This document shows, piece by piece, positions 40,702 through 49,158 of a stretch of DNA of 64,000 nt. Origin of the DNA: JAOUGY01 sp963825585 (lineage in GTDB: Bacteria > Actinomycetota > Acidimicrobiia > Spongiisociales > ZC4RG35). The notes beneath the pieces were generated by a model. The model did no database searches and was not told the DNA's origin. It worked only from the letters and a program-made list of their open reading frames with translations. A program made the position numbers and the translations under genes. Positions within the stretch are counted from its first letter, which is position 1, and every line of letters starts with the position of its first letter. Where the stretch lies: assembly GCA_963825585.1 (NCBI GenBank), contig CAWGTX010000007.1, positions 1 through 64,000 on the forward strand, in the 5' to 3' direction.

Positions 40702-41726
40702 GAGGCGACCCGTGCGGGAATGCCGCCCATCTCGACCACGCGGTAGCGCTCGGCCAGTTCGGCGGCGAGCGTGCGACGACGCTCGGGCGGGAAGGCAACC
40801 CAGATGCGCAACAGGTGGCGCTTGAGGTCCTCGTCGTCGTAGTCCTCGAACTCGGTACGGGCGTGGAGGATGGCGTGGTTGTTGATGAACTGCATGTCGC
40901 CTTCCTGGAACATCATCGACAGGCGCAGCTCGGGTCGGTTGCACACCTCCTGGACGAAGTCCAGCGCTTCGCGCTGGATGTCGGTGAGAGCGAGTTCCTC
41001 CCCGAAGCGGGTCACGGTGTTGAAGTACTGGCGGCTGGTGACCCGGGAGGTCACCTTGCCGTCGGTGTAGCTGAACATCGCCGAGGTGTACCAGCCCGGG
41101 TCACCTTCGGGCTCCTCACCGCGCCAATCGAGGTTGAACGGCTGGTAGAGCACCTCGAGCAGGTCGGGGCGCTCCTCGAGGATGACGTTGTGGACCGTGT
41201 CCACCGCCACCAGCGCGCTCTCACCGCCGGACTTGGCGGTGCGCACGCAGAACAACCCGAGGATGTCGACGGGAAGCTGGTCGGCGTGGAAGTCCATCTT
41301 GGCGCTGGTCTGATACCCGCGCACCGTGGGATCGTCGAAGTTCTTCCCCTCGTCCCGCACGTGGCCGAGCAGGTGACCGCGGGTGTTCTGAGAGATCGGG
41401 GTGCCAAGGTTGACGGCGATCCCCCAGTAGATCATCTCGCATTCCTCGACCGTGTAGCGATCACGGGGCACGCCCCGCACCAGGACCATGCATCGGCCGT
41501 TCTCGAGCTGATCGGGGATCGAGTCGAGCAATCCGCCCATCGAGGGAAGCTGGAAGTCCTCCTTCCCGAAGGGGATGCTCAGGCCTTTGGCCTGGACGCC
41601 GCGGAGTGCGGCGTCGATGTCGGCGATGGCGGCATCGTCGAGGTGGACGATCCAATCGGTGTCGTCCTGAATCTCGGGACCCACCCAAGCGGACGGTCCG
41701 CTGAGGGGTGTGCGGCGTACTTCCAT
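40698..41726 (-). CDS. TauD/TfdA-family Fe(II)/2-oxoglutarate dioxygenase
   Basis: The ATG at 41726, with AGGAGG-like text upstream, gives 342 residues. The Fe(II) facial triad is visible as FHADQLP (HxD) and NNHAILHARTEF (distal His); the 2-oxoglutarate arginine is in RHLLRIWVAFP. The enzyme should hydroxylate a substrate with O2 and 2-oxoglutarate, often cleaving ethers, sulfonates or amines. The substrate cannot be told. It leads the pair with the Gfo/Idh/MocA gene, under operator-like site 5 at 41751. Confidence 0.92.
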   Translation of the reverse strand: MEVRRTPLSGPSAWVGPEIQDDTDWIVHLDDAAIADIDAALRGVQAKGLSIPFGKEDFQLPSMGGLLDSIPDQLENGRCMVLVRGVPRDRYTVEECEMIYWGIAVNLGTPISQNTRGHLLGHVRDEGKNFDDPTVRGYQTSAKMDFHADQLPVDILGLFCVRTAKSGGESALVAVDTVHNVILEERPDLLEVLYQPFNLDWRGEEPEGDPGWYTSAMFSYTDGKVTSRVTSRQYFNTVTRFGEELALTDIQREALDFVQEVCNRPELRLSMMFQEGDMQFINNHAILHARTEFEDYDDEDLKRHLLRIWVAFPPERRRTLAAELAERYRVVEMGGIPARVAS

Positions 41727-41750
41727 GATCGACCTCCTCGGGGTTCTGAC

Positions 41751-41771
41751 ATCTTGCACGATATATGACTG
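41751..41771 (+). promoter_or_regulatory. Catabolic operator-like site 5
   Basis: ATCTTGCACGATATATGACT matches the shared core with ATATAT intact. It lies 25 bases upstream of the leftward TauD start. Confidence 0.7.
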
Positions 41772-41795
41772 AGAGAGCAGCGGAGCCGCCGATGG

Positions 41796-42977
41796 TCACT
41801 TTTTCGTGACCGCACCCAGTCGCTCCACCGGTGTCGCCGTGAACATGAGCCCACCAAGCACCAACGGGAGGCCGGCCACCACGAAGGCGAGCCCGTACTG
41901 GGAGCTGTCGGCCATGAACCCGAGCACGGTGGGACCCACGATCCAACCCAGGTCGTTGGCCATGCGGTAGAGACCGCTGGCGAGCCCCTCTGTGCCGGGA
42001 GGTGCCATGTCGCCGATCATGGTCGGCAGCGCCACCGCAGCCATCCCCGCCCCCACCCCGTTGAGGGCCGCAACGAAGGCGATCTGGGCGGTGCCGTTGG
42101 CGAGGCCGTAGGCCGCCACCATGAAGGCCGATACGAACACACCAGCCATCGCCACCGGACGCCGGCCGACGGTGTCGGTGAGTCGCCCGGCCACCGCCAT
42201 GACGAACAGCGACACGATCGAACCGAGTGAGATGATGATGCCGATCTGGCCCGGTGAGAGATTCAGCACGTCATCGGCATAGGCGGGGACGAGGACGTTG
42301 GTGGCTCCGGCCCTCACGAAGAAGAGGCCGAACGCCAACACCATCACCAGCTTGAAGCCACCCAGGGCGAGCAGCGAGCGAATCGGCTTGGCCACCACCT
42401 CCTTGGCGGCGTCTTCGACGATGTCATCGGCGATGAACCGCCAGCTGGCCACGACGATCCCGAAGGTGATCACGGCCTGCACGCGGAACGGTGCGAAGAT
42501 CCCGAACCGGTCGGCGACGAGTCCGCCGATCAACGGCCCCATCGTGTTGCCCAGCAGGATGCCCGATTGGAATCCGGCGGTCGCCTTGCCCAGTTCGGCC
42601 TTCTCGGTCATCACCAGCAGGTGCCGGTTCACGGCGGTGCCGAACATCGACGAGCCAATGCCCTGCATGAGGCGAGCACCCAACAGGATGCCGAAGGCGG
42701 GAGCGACCGCCGCCAACACAGCCCCGGCGGTCTGCACCACCCCCCCGGCCGTGCACACGATCCGGGAGCCGTGTTTGTCCGAGAGCTTGCCGGAGATGAG
42801 CCGCATGCTCATGCGGGCGAGGGCGAAGGCGGTGAGCAGCGACGAGGCGATGCCTATCCCCACCCCGTAGTGGGCGGCGTAGGCGGGCAGGGTCGGTGCA
42901 ACCAGGTTGACGCCGATCACGTTGAGGGCGACGAGCCAGGCTGCCGAAGAGCCGTAGGAGTGTCGTCCCCGTTTCAC
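41796..42977 (-). CDS. MFS transporter
   Basis: The GTG at 42977 gives 393 residues with about 12 hydrophobic segments. The MFS loop motif between helices 2 and 3 reads SGKLSDKHGSR, and its repeat between 8 and 9 reads AGRLTDTVGRRP. Such permeases move small molecules through the inner membrane using proton gradients. It is divergent from a second, frameshifted MFS gene across operator-like site 6, and upstream of the TauD pair in the opposite direction of the cupin genes. Import or export of the pathway substrate is likely but not shown. Confidence 0.9.
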   Translation of the reverse strand: MKRGRHSYGSSAAWLVALNVIGVNLVAPTLPAYAAHYGVGIGIASSLLTAFALARMSMRLISGKLSDKHGSRIVCTAGGVVQTAGAVLAAVAPAFGILLGARLMQGIGSSMFGTAVNRHLLVMTEKAELGKATAGFQSGILLGNTMGPLIGGLVADRFGIFAPFRVQAVITFGIVVASWRFIADDIVEDAAKEVVAKPIRSLLALGGFKLVMVLAFGLFFVRAGATNVLVPAYADDVLNLSPGQIGIIISLGSIVSLFVMAVAGRLTDTVGRRPVAMAGVFVSAFMVAAYGLANGTAQIAFVAALNGVGAGMAAVALPTMIGDMAPPGTEGLASGLYRMANDLGWIVGPTVLGFMADSSQYGLAFVVAGLPLVLGGLMFTATPVERLGAVTKK

Positions 42978-42991
42978 GTCGCATCTGCCAT

Positions 42992-43009
42992 ATCCTGCAT
43001 AATGTATTC
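42992..43009. promoter_or_regulatory. Catabolic operator-like site 6 (divergent promoter)
   Basis: ATCCTGCATAATGTATTC fits the shared core with two changes. It lies between two divergent MFS genes, 15 bases from the leftward start and 9 from the rightward one. Confidence 0.6.
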
Positions 43010-43017
43010 TCCAGAGG

Positions 43018-44209
43018 ATGGCGGGTGCAATCCGGGCTCGACCCGTCCAATTCCTCACGGCCCACCCGATGGCCACCGCCGTGCTGTACGTGACGACCGG
43101 AGTACTCCCGCTCTACCTGACGAGCTCTCAGATCATCTCCCTCAACGACGACCTGGGATTCGAGCGCGGCCCGCCTGGGTCTTGCCACCTCGACGTACTT
43201 CGGAGTCGGGGCACTCGCTTCCCCCTATGCGGGCAGGCTGGTCCAGCGCCGGAGCGCCACCTTCGGCCTCCACGCCGGCTCATTGTTCGCGGCGGGCGCC
43301 TGCTTGGTCAGCGCCGCCGCTGGGCGATGGTGGCTGCTTCCGATCGCCACGGCATTGAGCGGCATCTCGAATTCGTTCATGCAGGTGGGATCGAACATCG
43401 TGCTGGTGCGAGTGGCCGCCTTCGAACGTCAGGGCGTATCGTTCGGCGCCAAGCAGGGCGCCATCCCGCTCGCCAGCATGCTCGCCGGAGTGCTGCTCCC
43501 GGTGATCGGCGTCGCCGTCGGCTGGCGCGTCACGTTTCTGATGGCGGCGGCGCTGGCGTTGATCACCTTCGCCATCGCTCCACCGGTGCCAGGCGCACCC
43601 ACCCAGGTGGCGCCACCCGCCGTGCGCACGGGGAAGGTGCCGAGACCGTTGCTGTTCCTGGCGATCGGCGGCGCCTGCGGCGGTGCCGCCGGCAACGCCG
43701 TCTCGTTGTTCGTGGTTCCTTCCGCCGTACACGAAGGCGTCTCCGAGGCGGTGGCGGGCACCATCCTGGCGGTGTGCTCTGCGATGGTGGTCGGTATCAG
43801 GATCGGATCCGGATGGTTGGCGGACCGGTCGCGGAGCAGCGGTCATCGCGAGATGGCGTGGCTGCTCGGTCTCGGGGTGATCGGGTGCTCGACTCTGGCG
43901 GTGGTGTCCGGGGTTCCGCTCTACCTGGTCGCCATGCCCCTCGCCATGATGGGATCGTGGGGATGGCCCGGCTTGGTGTACTTCACGGTGACCAGCACCA
44001 ATGCCGACAACCCGGCCCGAGCCTCGGGGGTCGTGTTGGGCGGCAACCTGACCGGCACGCTGCTGGGTCCACTGGTGGTCAGCCAGCTCGCCGAGCGTGA
44101 GATGTACCCGGCGGCGTGGGCGTTCTGCGCCGTCATATCAGCCGGAGCGATGACTGCCATGATCCTCAGCAATCGCGCATGGAAACGGGTTGGCGCCGCC
44201 GCGGTGTGA
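43018..44209 (+). pseudogene. MFS transporter broken by one frameshift
   Basis: The ATG at 43018 starts MAGAIRARPVQFLTAHPMAT and a first membrane segment (AVLYVTTGVLPLYL). After GFERG the frame leaves the family. Removing one C from the CCC at about 43171-43173 gives RLGLATSTYFGVGALASPYA, GRLVQRRSATFGLHAGSLFA and so on through GFERG-like MFS text to the TGA at 44207-44209. The whole would have about 396 residues and 12 membrane segments. It may still be functional if the lesion is a base-call error. Confidence 0.78.
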
Positions 44210-44238
44210 GCGTCGCTCCCCCCGGGCGACCCGGTGCC

Positions 44239-44260
44239 ATCGTGCAACATATAGGATCGG
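44239..44260 (+). promoter_or_regulatory. Catabolic operator-like site 7
   Basis: ATCGTGCAACATATAG followed by GATCGG is almost identical to site 2. It lies 25 bases upstream of the cupin start, with TATAGG as a possible -10 element. Confidence 0.7.
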
Positions 44261-44285
44261 ATCAACACGTAGACAAGGAGCGATC

Positions 44286-44663
44286 ATGGAAGCCGGCACA
44301 GAACTGGTCGACCAAGGCACCTACGACCCCGCCGAGTATGCCGAAGAGCTCGAGGCAGCCCCCCACAACCTCGACGTGGGCACGTCGATCCTGTTCGAGA
44401 ACCACAGGATCCGGGTGTGGGACATCATCCTCAAGCCGGGCGAGCGCGGTCCGTTCCACGCCCACACCCGCAATTACTTCTGGACCGTGGTCGAGGGTTC
44501 CCGCGGCCTCCAGCGGTTCGCCGACGGCACCTTCGCAGTCCGTGACTACCTCGAGGGCGAGACCAAGTGGCTCGAGCACACCCCCGAGACCGCCCTCATC
44601 CACGACCTGGAGAACATCGGCAACACCGATCTCCGCTTCGTCACCGTCGAACTGTTCGACTGA
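44286..44663 (+). CDS. Small cupin-fold protein
   Basis: The 125-residue protein has GGAG five bases before the ATG. The single cupin barrel is seen as RIRVWDIILKPGERGPFHAH with the first metal histidines (HAH), then YFWTVVEGSRGLQRFADG. Such cupins can be dioxygenases, isomerases or ligand sensors. It is followed after ten bases by the FAD monooxygenase, so the pair probably acts in successive steps of ring oxidation. The second histidine/glutamate motif is weak, so catalysis is uncertain. Confidence 0.82.
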   Translation: MEAGTELVDQGTYDPAEYAEELEAAPHNLDVGTSILFENHRIRVWDIILKPGERGPFHAHTRNYFWTVVEGSRGLQRFADGTFAVRDYLEGETKWLEHTPETALIHDLENIGNTDLRFVTVELFD

Positions 44664-44673
44664 ACAACGCTTC

Positions 44674-45867
44674 GTGACAGCACCAAGAGTCCTCATCGCC
44701 GGCGGCTCGATCGGCGGTCTCACCGCCGGTCTGCTGCTCGCCGACCTGGGCTACGACGTCCAGATCTTCGAGCGGTCCAGCGCCGCTCTGCAGGAACGGG
44801 GAACGGGGATCGTGGTGCTGCCGATCACCGAGCGTTACTTCACCGAGAAGGGCGGCGACGACGACCGGCCCAGCCTCGAGCTGACCTACTGGAGCTACAT
44901 CGACGGCGATGGCCGGATCACCCACGCCGACGCCGATCACTTCCGGTTCTCCGGATGGAACACCGTGTACCGGGCGATGCTCGACGTGTTCCCCCGGGAG
45001 CGGTACCACCTGGACTCCGAGATGGTGGGCTTCGACCAACGAAGCGACGGAGTGACCCTGCACCTCGCCGACGGCCGCTCGGTCGACGGCGACCTGTTGG
45101 TGTGTTCGGACGGGATCGCCTCGACGGCACGACGCATCCTGCTGCCTGATTGCAGCCCGACCTACTCCGGTTACGTCGCCTGGCGGGGCATCACCGACGA
45201 ACGGGACCTGAGTGCCGAGACACTCGAGACGGTGCGCGACGCCATGGTCTATCAGGTGCTCGACCACAGTCACATCCTGGTCTACGCCATCCCTGATCAC
45301 GACGGTGACGCCACGCCGGGCAAGCGGACGATCAACTCGGTGTGGTACCGCAACTACCCCGACCACGGCGACGGCTTCGGCTCCTTCGCCGGGCTCATGA
45401 CAGGCAACGATGGGCAACGGCGCGCCACCACCATGCCACCGGGAATCCTGCGTGATGAGTACGTCGAAGAGATGCTGGCTGCCGCCCGCTCCACCTTGGC
45501 GCCCCAGCTGCGCGAGATCGTCGAGAAGTGCCCGGGGCCGCTCGTCCAGGCCATCTACGACCTCGAGGTGCCGCAGATGGCCTTCGGTCGGGTCGTCATC
45601 ATGGGCGACGCCGCCTTCGGGTTGCGGCCCCACGTCGCAGCCGGCCAGGCAAAAGCCTGTGCAGACGCCTGGGCGCTCAAGGAGTCGATGATGGAGACGG
45701 ACGGCGACATCGACGCCGCCCTGGCTCTGTGGGAGCCCCGCCAGTTGGCCCTGGGTCGGATGGCGGTCGCCAAGACCAGAGGAATGGGGATCCGCTCGCA
45801 GATCGAAGGGGTGATGGAGCCAGGCGATCCGGCGTGGAAGTTCGGGCTCTGGGAGCCGGGCAATTGA
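44674..45867 (+). CDS. FAD-dependent monooxygenase (PHBH-like)
   Basis: The GTG at 44674 gives 397 residues. The dinucleotide motif is VLIAGGSIGGLTAGLLLADL, the DG motif region is LLVCSDGIASTARR, and the second FAD motif is VIMGDAAFGLRPHVAAG. The order and spacing match class A flavoprotein hydroxylases such as 2,6-dihydroxypyridine 3-hydroxylase and 6-hydroxynicotinate hydroxylase. It would hydroxylate an aromatic or heteroaromatic substrate using NAD(P)H and O2. It is the clearest ring-hydroxylating enzyme in the window, in one operon with the cupin under site 7. Confidence 0.92.
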   Translation: MTAPRVLIAGGSIGGLTAGLLLADLGYDVQIFERSSAALQERGTGIVVLPITERYFTEKGGDDDRPSLELTYWSYIDGDGRITHADADHFRFSGWNTVYRAMLDVFPRERYHLDSEMVGFDQRSDGVTLHLADGRSVDGDLLVCSDGIASTARRILLPDCSPTYSGYVAWRGITDERDLSAETLETVRDAMVYQVLDHSHILVYAIPDHDGDATPGKRTINSVWYRNYPDHGDGFGSFAGLMTGNDGQRRATTMPPGILRDEYVEEMLAAARSTLAPQLREIVEKCPGPLVQAIYDLEVPQMAFGRVVIMGDAAFGLRPHVAAGQAKACADAWALKESMMETDGDIDAALALWEPRQLALGRMAVAKTRGMGIRSQIEGVMEPGDPAWKFGLWEPGN

Positions 45868-45880
45868 GGAGAGACCAAAC

Positions 45881-47020
45881 GTGATCGTGGAAATCATCGC
45901 TGTCGGAACCGAGTTGCTGATCGGTCAGATCATCAACTCCAACGTCGCATTCATCGGACAACGGCTGGCCGACGAAGGGTTCGACTCGCACTACCAGGTG
46001 ACGGTGGGTGACAACCTCGACCGACTCTCGTCGGCGATCACCACAGCCCTCGGTCGGGCCGACGCGGTCATCCTCACCGGCGGGGTCGGCCCAACCCAGG
46101 ATGACCTCACCCGCGAGGCGATCTGCGCCGCCACCGGACGCGATATGCGCCGAGACGAGGCCCACGCCCAGCGTATCCACGACCGGATCATGGCCCGGCG
46201 CGGGTTCGTGGCCGACAGCGTGTTGAGGATGGCGGACTACCCCGCAGGTGCCGAACCGCTCCCCAACACCCAGGGAGTGGCGCTCGGTGTCGCCCTGCTC
46301 CAGGACGGCAAGTGGATCTGCGCCGTACCGGGTGTACCCCGTGAGATGTCGGCCATGGTCGACATGGAGGTGATGCCACGACTGAGGGCCGCTTCCGGCA
46401 AGGCGGCCGTCATCCGGAGTCGTGTGCTGCATACATGGGGATACGGCGAGTCGCAGGTGGCCGAGATCCTCGACGACCTCTACGCCTCGACGAACCCCTC
46501 GATCGCCTTTCTCATCTCGGACATGGAGGTGAAGGTACGCATCACCGCCAAGGCAGACGATGCAGGATCGGTCGAAGCCCTGATCGCCCCGGTCGAGGCG
46601 GAGGTCCGGAACAGGCTCGGCGAGGTGGTGTTCGCCACCGACGACGAGACCAATCTCGATGTCATCGGGCGCGACCTCGGTCGCCGCCAGGTCGGCGTGT
46701 TCGAGGTGGCAACCGCAGGGATGGTCACCCACCGGCTCAGCGGCGTGATGGGCTTCGCCGGTGGTACCACAGTGCCGATCGGACCTGACGCCGTGGATCT
46801 CGCTCGCCGGGCCGTTGCGGTATTCGGCGCCGAGATCGGACTGGGGGTATCCGAACCGCGGATCGTGGAAGACTCCGGTGAGCAGGCCACCGAAGTCACC
46901 TTCGCCGTGGTCACGCCCGACGGGGAGACCAGTCGCGACATGCGCTTCTTCGGGACCGGCGAGAGGGCCCGGTCGTATGCGGTGATCGCCGCACTCCACG
47001 TGCTCCGTGAATCACTCTGA
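45881..47020 (+). CDS. cinA: CinA-like protein with degenerate amidohydrolase domain
   Basis: The 379-residue protein has the N-terminal MoCF/COG1058 domain: MIVEIIAVGTELLIGQIINS, GDNLDRLS, and ILTGGVGPTQDDLTREA. This domain hydrolyses ADP-ribose in bacteria. The C-terminal PncC-like domain (about 260-379) should open with ESCTGG, the catalytic serine; here it reads EVATAG, and the following LSGVMGFAGG lacks the usual residues. NMN deamidase activity is therefore doubtful. It starts 13 bases after the monooxygenase and may be cotranscribed. Confidence 0.88.
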   Translation: MIVEIIAVGTELLIGQIINSNVAFIGQRLADEGFDSHYQVTVGDNLDRLSSAITTALGRADAVILTGGVGPTQDDLTREAICAATGRDMRRDEAHAQRIHDRIMARRGFVADSVLRMADYPAGAEPLPNTQGVALGVALLQDGKWICAVPGVPREMSAMVDMEVMPRLRAASGKAAVIRSRVLHTWGYGESQVAEILDDLYASTNPSIAFLISDMEVKVRITAKADDAGSVEALIAPVEAEVRNRLGEVVFATDDETNLDVIGRDLGRRQVGVFEVATAGMVTHRLSGVMGFAGGTTVPIGPDAVDLARRAVAVFGAEIGLGVSEPRIVEDSGEQATEVTFAVVTPDGETSRDMRFFGTGERARSYAVIAALHVLRESL

Positions 47021-47068
47021 CCCGGCCGGGGTCGGGGTTAGAGGCCCGAACGTGAGACAATGAAACAA

Positions 47069-47086
47069 GGCCGCCTCTCGGCGGCC
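47069..47086 (+). terminator. Short hairpin between cinA and the Lys-rich gene
   Basis: GGCCGCC, TCTC and GGCGGCC form a perfect stem 48 bases after the CinA stop and just ahead of the GGAGG of the next small gene. It could terminate the CinA transcript or shape the leader of the small gene; no U-run follows. Confidence 0.5.
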
Positions 47087-47101
47087 GGCCTGGAGGCACG
47101 C

Positions 47102-47227
47102 ATGGGAAGCAAGGAAAAGGGCGGCAGAAGCACCAAGAAGGTGGCCGCCAAGGATCTGAAGCAGAAACGAGCCGACAAGCAGGCCAAGAAGGACTCGGTG
47201 GCAGGCAAGCCCACCAAGGTCGTTTGA
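47102..47227 (+). CDS. Small lysine-rich protein (41 residues)
   Basis: GGAGG five bases ahead of the ATG supports this short gene. The product starts MGSKEKGGRSTKKVAAKDLK and ends GKPTKVV, with about a third lysines and no hydrophobic segment. It is probably a small cytoplasmic or nucleic-acid-associated protein. A second small basic protein follows 48 bases downstream. Function unknown. Confidence 0.7.
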   Translation: MGSKEKGGRSTKKVAAKDLKQKRADKQAKKDSVAGKPTKVV

Positions 47228-47275
47228 TGCCGGCACTCGCCCCGGCGAACCATCGCCGAAACGGGAGTATCTGAC

Positions 47276-47539
47276 ATGGCGCAACGCGGCCGCGAAGGCA
47301 TGGCGAAACGCGCCCGAGAACGGGCCCGCCAGGAACGCCAGGAGAACAAGCGGGCCAAACGTGAGCTCGAGCCGGACGAGCAGTCGGCCGAAGCGATCGA
47401 CGGGCCCGACGAGGCCGCTCTGATGGAGGAGTTCCGACTTCTCAGCGAACGTCATGCAGCCGGACAGGTGAGCATTGACAACTACCTCGAAGAGAAGAAG
47501 CGGATCTTCGTGGAGCTCGGGTTGGAGTCCGACGACTGA
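47276..47539 (+). CDS. Small basic protein with SHOCT-like C-terminus
   Basis: The 87-residue protein has a highly charged helical N-terminus (MAQRGREGMAKRARERARQE) and a C-terminal ALMEEFRLLSERHAAGQVSI followed by YLEEKKRIFVELGLE, the layout of a SHOCT-like oligomerisation motif. It is likely a coiled-coil, possibly nucleic-acid-binding protein. It accompanies the lysine-rich gene at 47102. Function unknown. Confidence 0.78.
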   Translation: MAQRGREGMAKRARERARQERQENKRAKRELEPDEQSAEAIDGPDEAALMEEFRLLSERHAAGQVSIDNYLEEKKRIFVELGLESDD

Positions 47540-47627
47540 TTCTGGGCGGGACCGGCTCACACGGTCCGGCTGACATCGTGTCGGGTTTGTTCAAGACGCC
47601 GGCGCCGCCGTTTCGTAGGGTCGGGTC

Positions 47628-48206
47628 ATGACCGATCCCATCGAACTCATCGACGCCATGCTCACGGAGGCTCACCGACTCATCGAAGGTGTCGCGCCTG
47701 AACACCTGTCCTCGGCGACCCCGTGTGACTCCTTCGATGTGCGTGGCATACTCGACCACATGTGCACGTGGGTGGCCGTCTTCGATGGCACCGCCAACAA
47801 CCGTGCCCTCGACTTCGATCCTGAGTCCTTCGCCCTCGATGCCGGATGGTCGGAGTGGTTCGCCAAGGCGGCCTCCGGCATGGTGGCCGGGCTGCGCCAG
47901 CACGGATACGACCGCCCCATGGTGATGACCTCCGACCCCCTCCCCGGGTTCGTGGTCATCGACATGCTCTCGATGGAGTACATCGGCCACGGGCTCGACA
48001 TCGCAGTCTCGACCGGCCAGGTCCACCGCTTCACGGTCGAACAGGCCGAGGCCGCTCTGGCCGCCTCGGAGCGCCTGATCCAACCCGAGTATCGCGGCCT
48101 CGGGGAGGGACAGTTCCACCCCGTCGTCGCGGTCGCTCCCAACGCCAGCGCGTTCGACCGGTTCGTGGGGTTCCTCGGACGGGATCCGGGCTGGTCCCCC
48201 GCATGA
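47628..48206 (+). CDS. TIGR03086/DinB-like metal-binding protein
   Basis: This 192-residue helical protein has TPCDSFDVRGILDHMCTWVA near the start and EYIGHGLDIAVSTGQ in the middle. The histidines in DHM and GHG fit the metal site of the mycothiol-dependent maleylpyruvate isomerase/DinB fold. In actinobacteria such proteins are often thiol transferases using mycothiol. The family includes many uncharacterised members. It stands alone ahead of the AraC gene. Confidence 0.85.
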   Translation: MTDPIELIDAMLTEAHRLIEGVAPEHLSSATPCDSFDVRGILDHMCTWVAVFDGTANNRALDFDPESFALDAGWSEWFAKAASGMVAGLRQHGYDRPMVMTSDPLPGFVVIDMLSMEYIGHGLDIAVSTGQVHRFTVEQAEAALAASERLIQPEYRGLGEGQFHPVVAVAPNASAFDRFVGFLGRDPGWSPA

Positions 48207-48229
48207 GACGGTGACCCAGTCCACGTGGG

Positions 48230-49078
48230 ATGATCGTCGTCGATATGCCCACGGCCTCGACGTCAGAACATCCCGACCACCGGGCGCACCTCACCGGTAC
48301 GCACGCGCCCACCCCGCCCATCCATCGTTACGCGCCATCCGCGCCCCTGGCCGGCCTCATCCGCAGCTTCTGGATCCCTGAGTGGGATCTGGCCCACGGC
48401 GTCACCCAGATCCAACGGGTGTTGCAGTACCCGGTGTGCCTCATGGTTGTCTCCGACCAGTACGCCAGGTTGTACGGCGTCACCACCGTTCTCTCCCAGG
48501 TGGAGTTGACCGGGACCGGGTGGGCGGCCGGAGTGATGTTGCAGCCGGCGGCGGGGTGGCTCATCTGGAATCAGCCGGTCTCCACCCTCACGGACCGCCA
48601 CGTTCCGCTCGAGTCCGTTCCGACCTTCGACGGTGCCGGTCTCACCGATCAGATCCGGGCGATCATGGAGACCCGGTCGGTGGTCACCGGCGCCCACCTC
48701 GCGGTGACGGCTACGTATGAACGGACTCTCCGCCACCTGGGCGAGATCGACGACGAGGGGCACGTGATCAATCGCCTGGTGGAGCAGGTCGAGTCCGACC
48801 CTCATCTGGTCAGGGTGGAGCAGTTGGCCGAAGCAGCAGCCATGAGCGAGCGGGCCCTGCAACGGCTGACCCGCCATCGCCTCGGGCTCACACCGAAGTG
48901 GCTCATCCAACGCAGGCGCCTCCATGATGCCGTCGAGCACCTCAAGACGGGAGAGGTGGCGTTGGCCAATCTGGCCCACACCCTCGGATACACCGATCAG
49001 GCGCACTTCACTCGTGACTTCGCCCGAGCGACCGGGCTCACACCGGGGGCATACCTGGCGACTCAACCGGGGGTGTGA
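48230..49078 (+). CDS. AraC/XylS-family transcriptional regulator
   Basis: The 282-residue protein has an N-terminal beta-rich sensing domain (about 35-150), with HRYAPSAPLAGLIRSFWIPE, of the DUF6597 type. The C-terminal double helix-turn-helix includes LAEAAAMSERALQRLTRHRL and ANLAHTLGYTDQAHFTRDFA, ending with the usual GLTPGAY. It should activate or repress a promoter in response to a small ligand. Its target is not evident; the neighbours are unrelated genes. The start at 48230 is the first ATG. Confidence 0.92.
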   Translation: MIVVDMPTASTSEHPDHRAHLTGTHAPTPPIHRYAPSAPLAGLIRSFWIPEWDLAHGVTQIQRVLQYPVCLMVVSDQYARLYGVTTVLSQVELTGTGWAAGVMLQPAAGWLIWNQPVSTLTDRHVPLESVPTFDGAGLTDQIRAIMETRSVVTGAHLAVTATYERTLRHLGEIDDEGHVINRLVEQVESDPHLVRVEQLAEAAAMSERALQRLTRHRLGLTPKWLIQRRRLHDAVEHLKTGEVALANLAHTLGYTDQAHFTRDFARATGLTPGAYLATQPGV

Positions 49079-49098
49079 GCCGTGTGACCTGCCGGACT

Positions 49099-49133
49099 GC
49101 GGTGGTGCCCGACTCTGTGCCGGACACCACCGC
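49099..49133. terminator. Hairpin terminator between convergent genes
   Basis: GCGGTGGTG (49099-49107) and CACCACCGC (49125-49133) form a perfect 9-bp stem between the AraC stop and the leftward secreted-protein stop. Confidence 0.75.
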
Positions 49134-49158
49134 GTCCCCCCCCGGGAAGGAACCGGGC

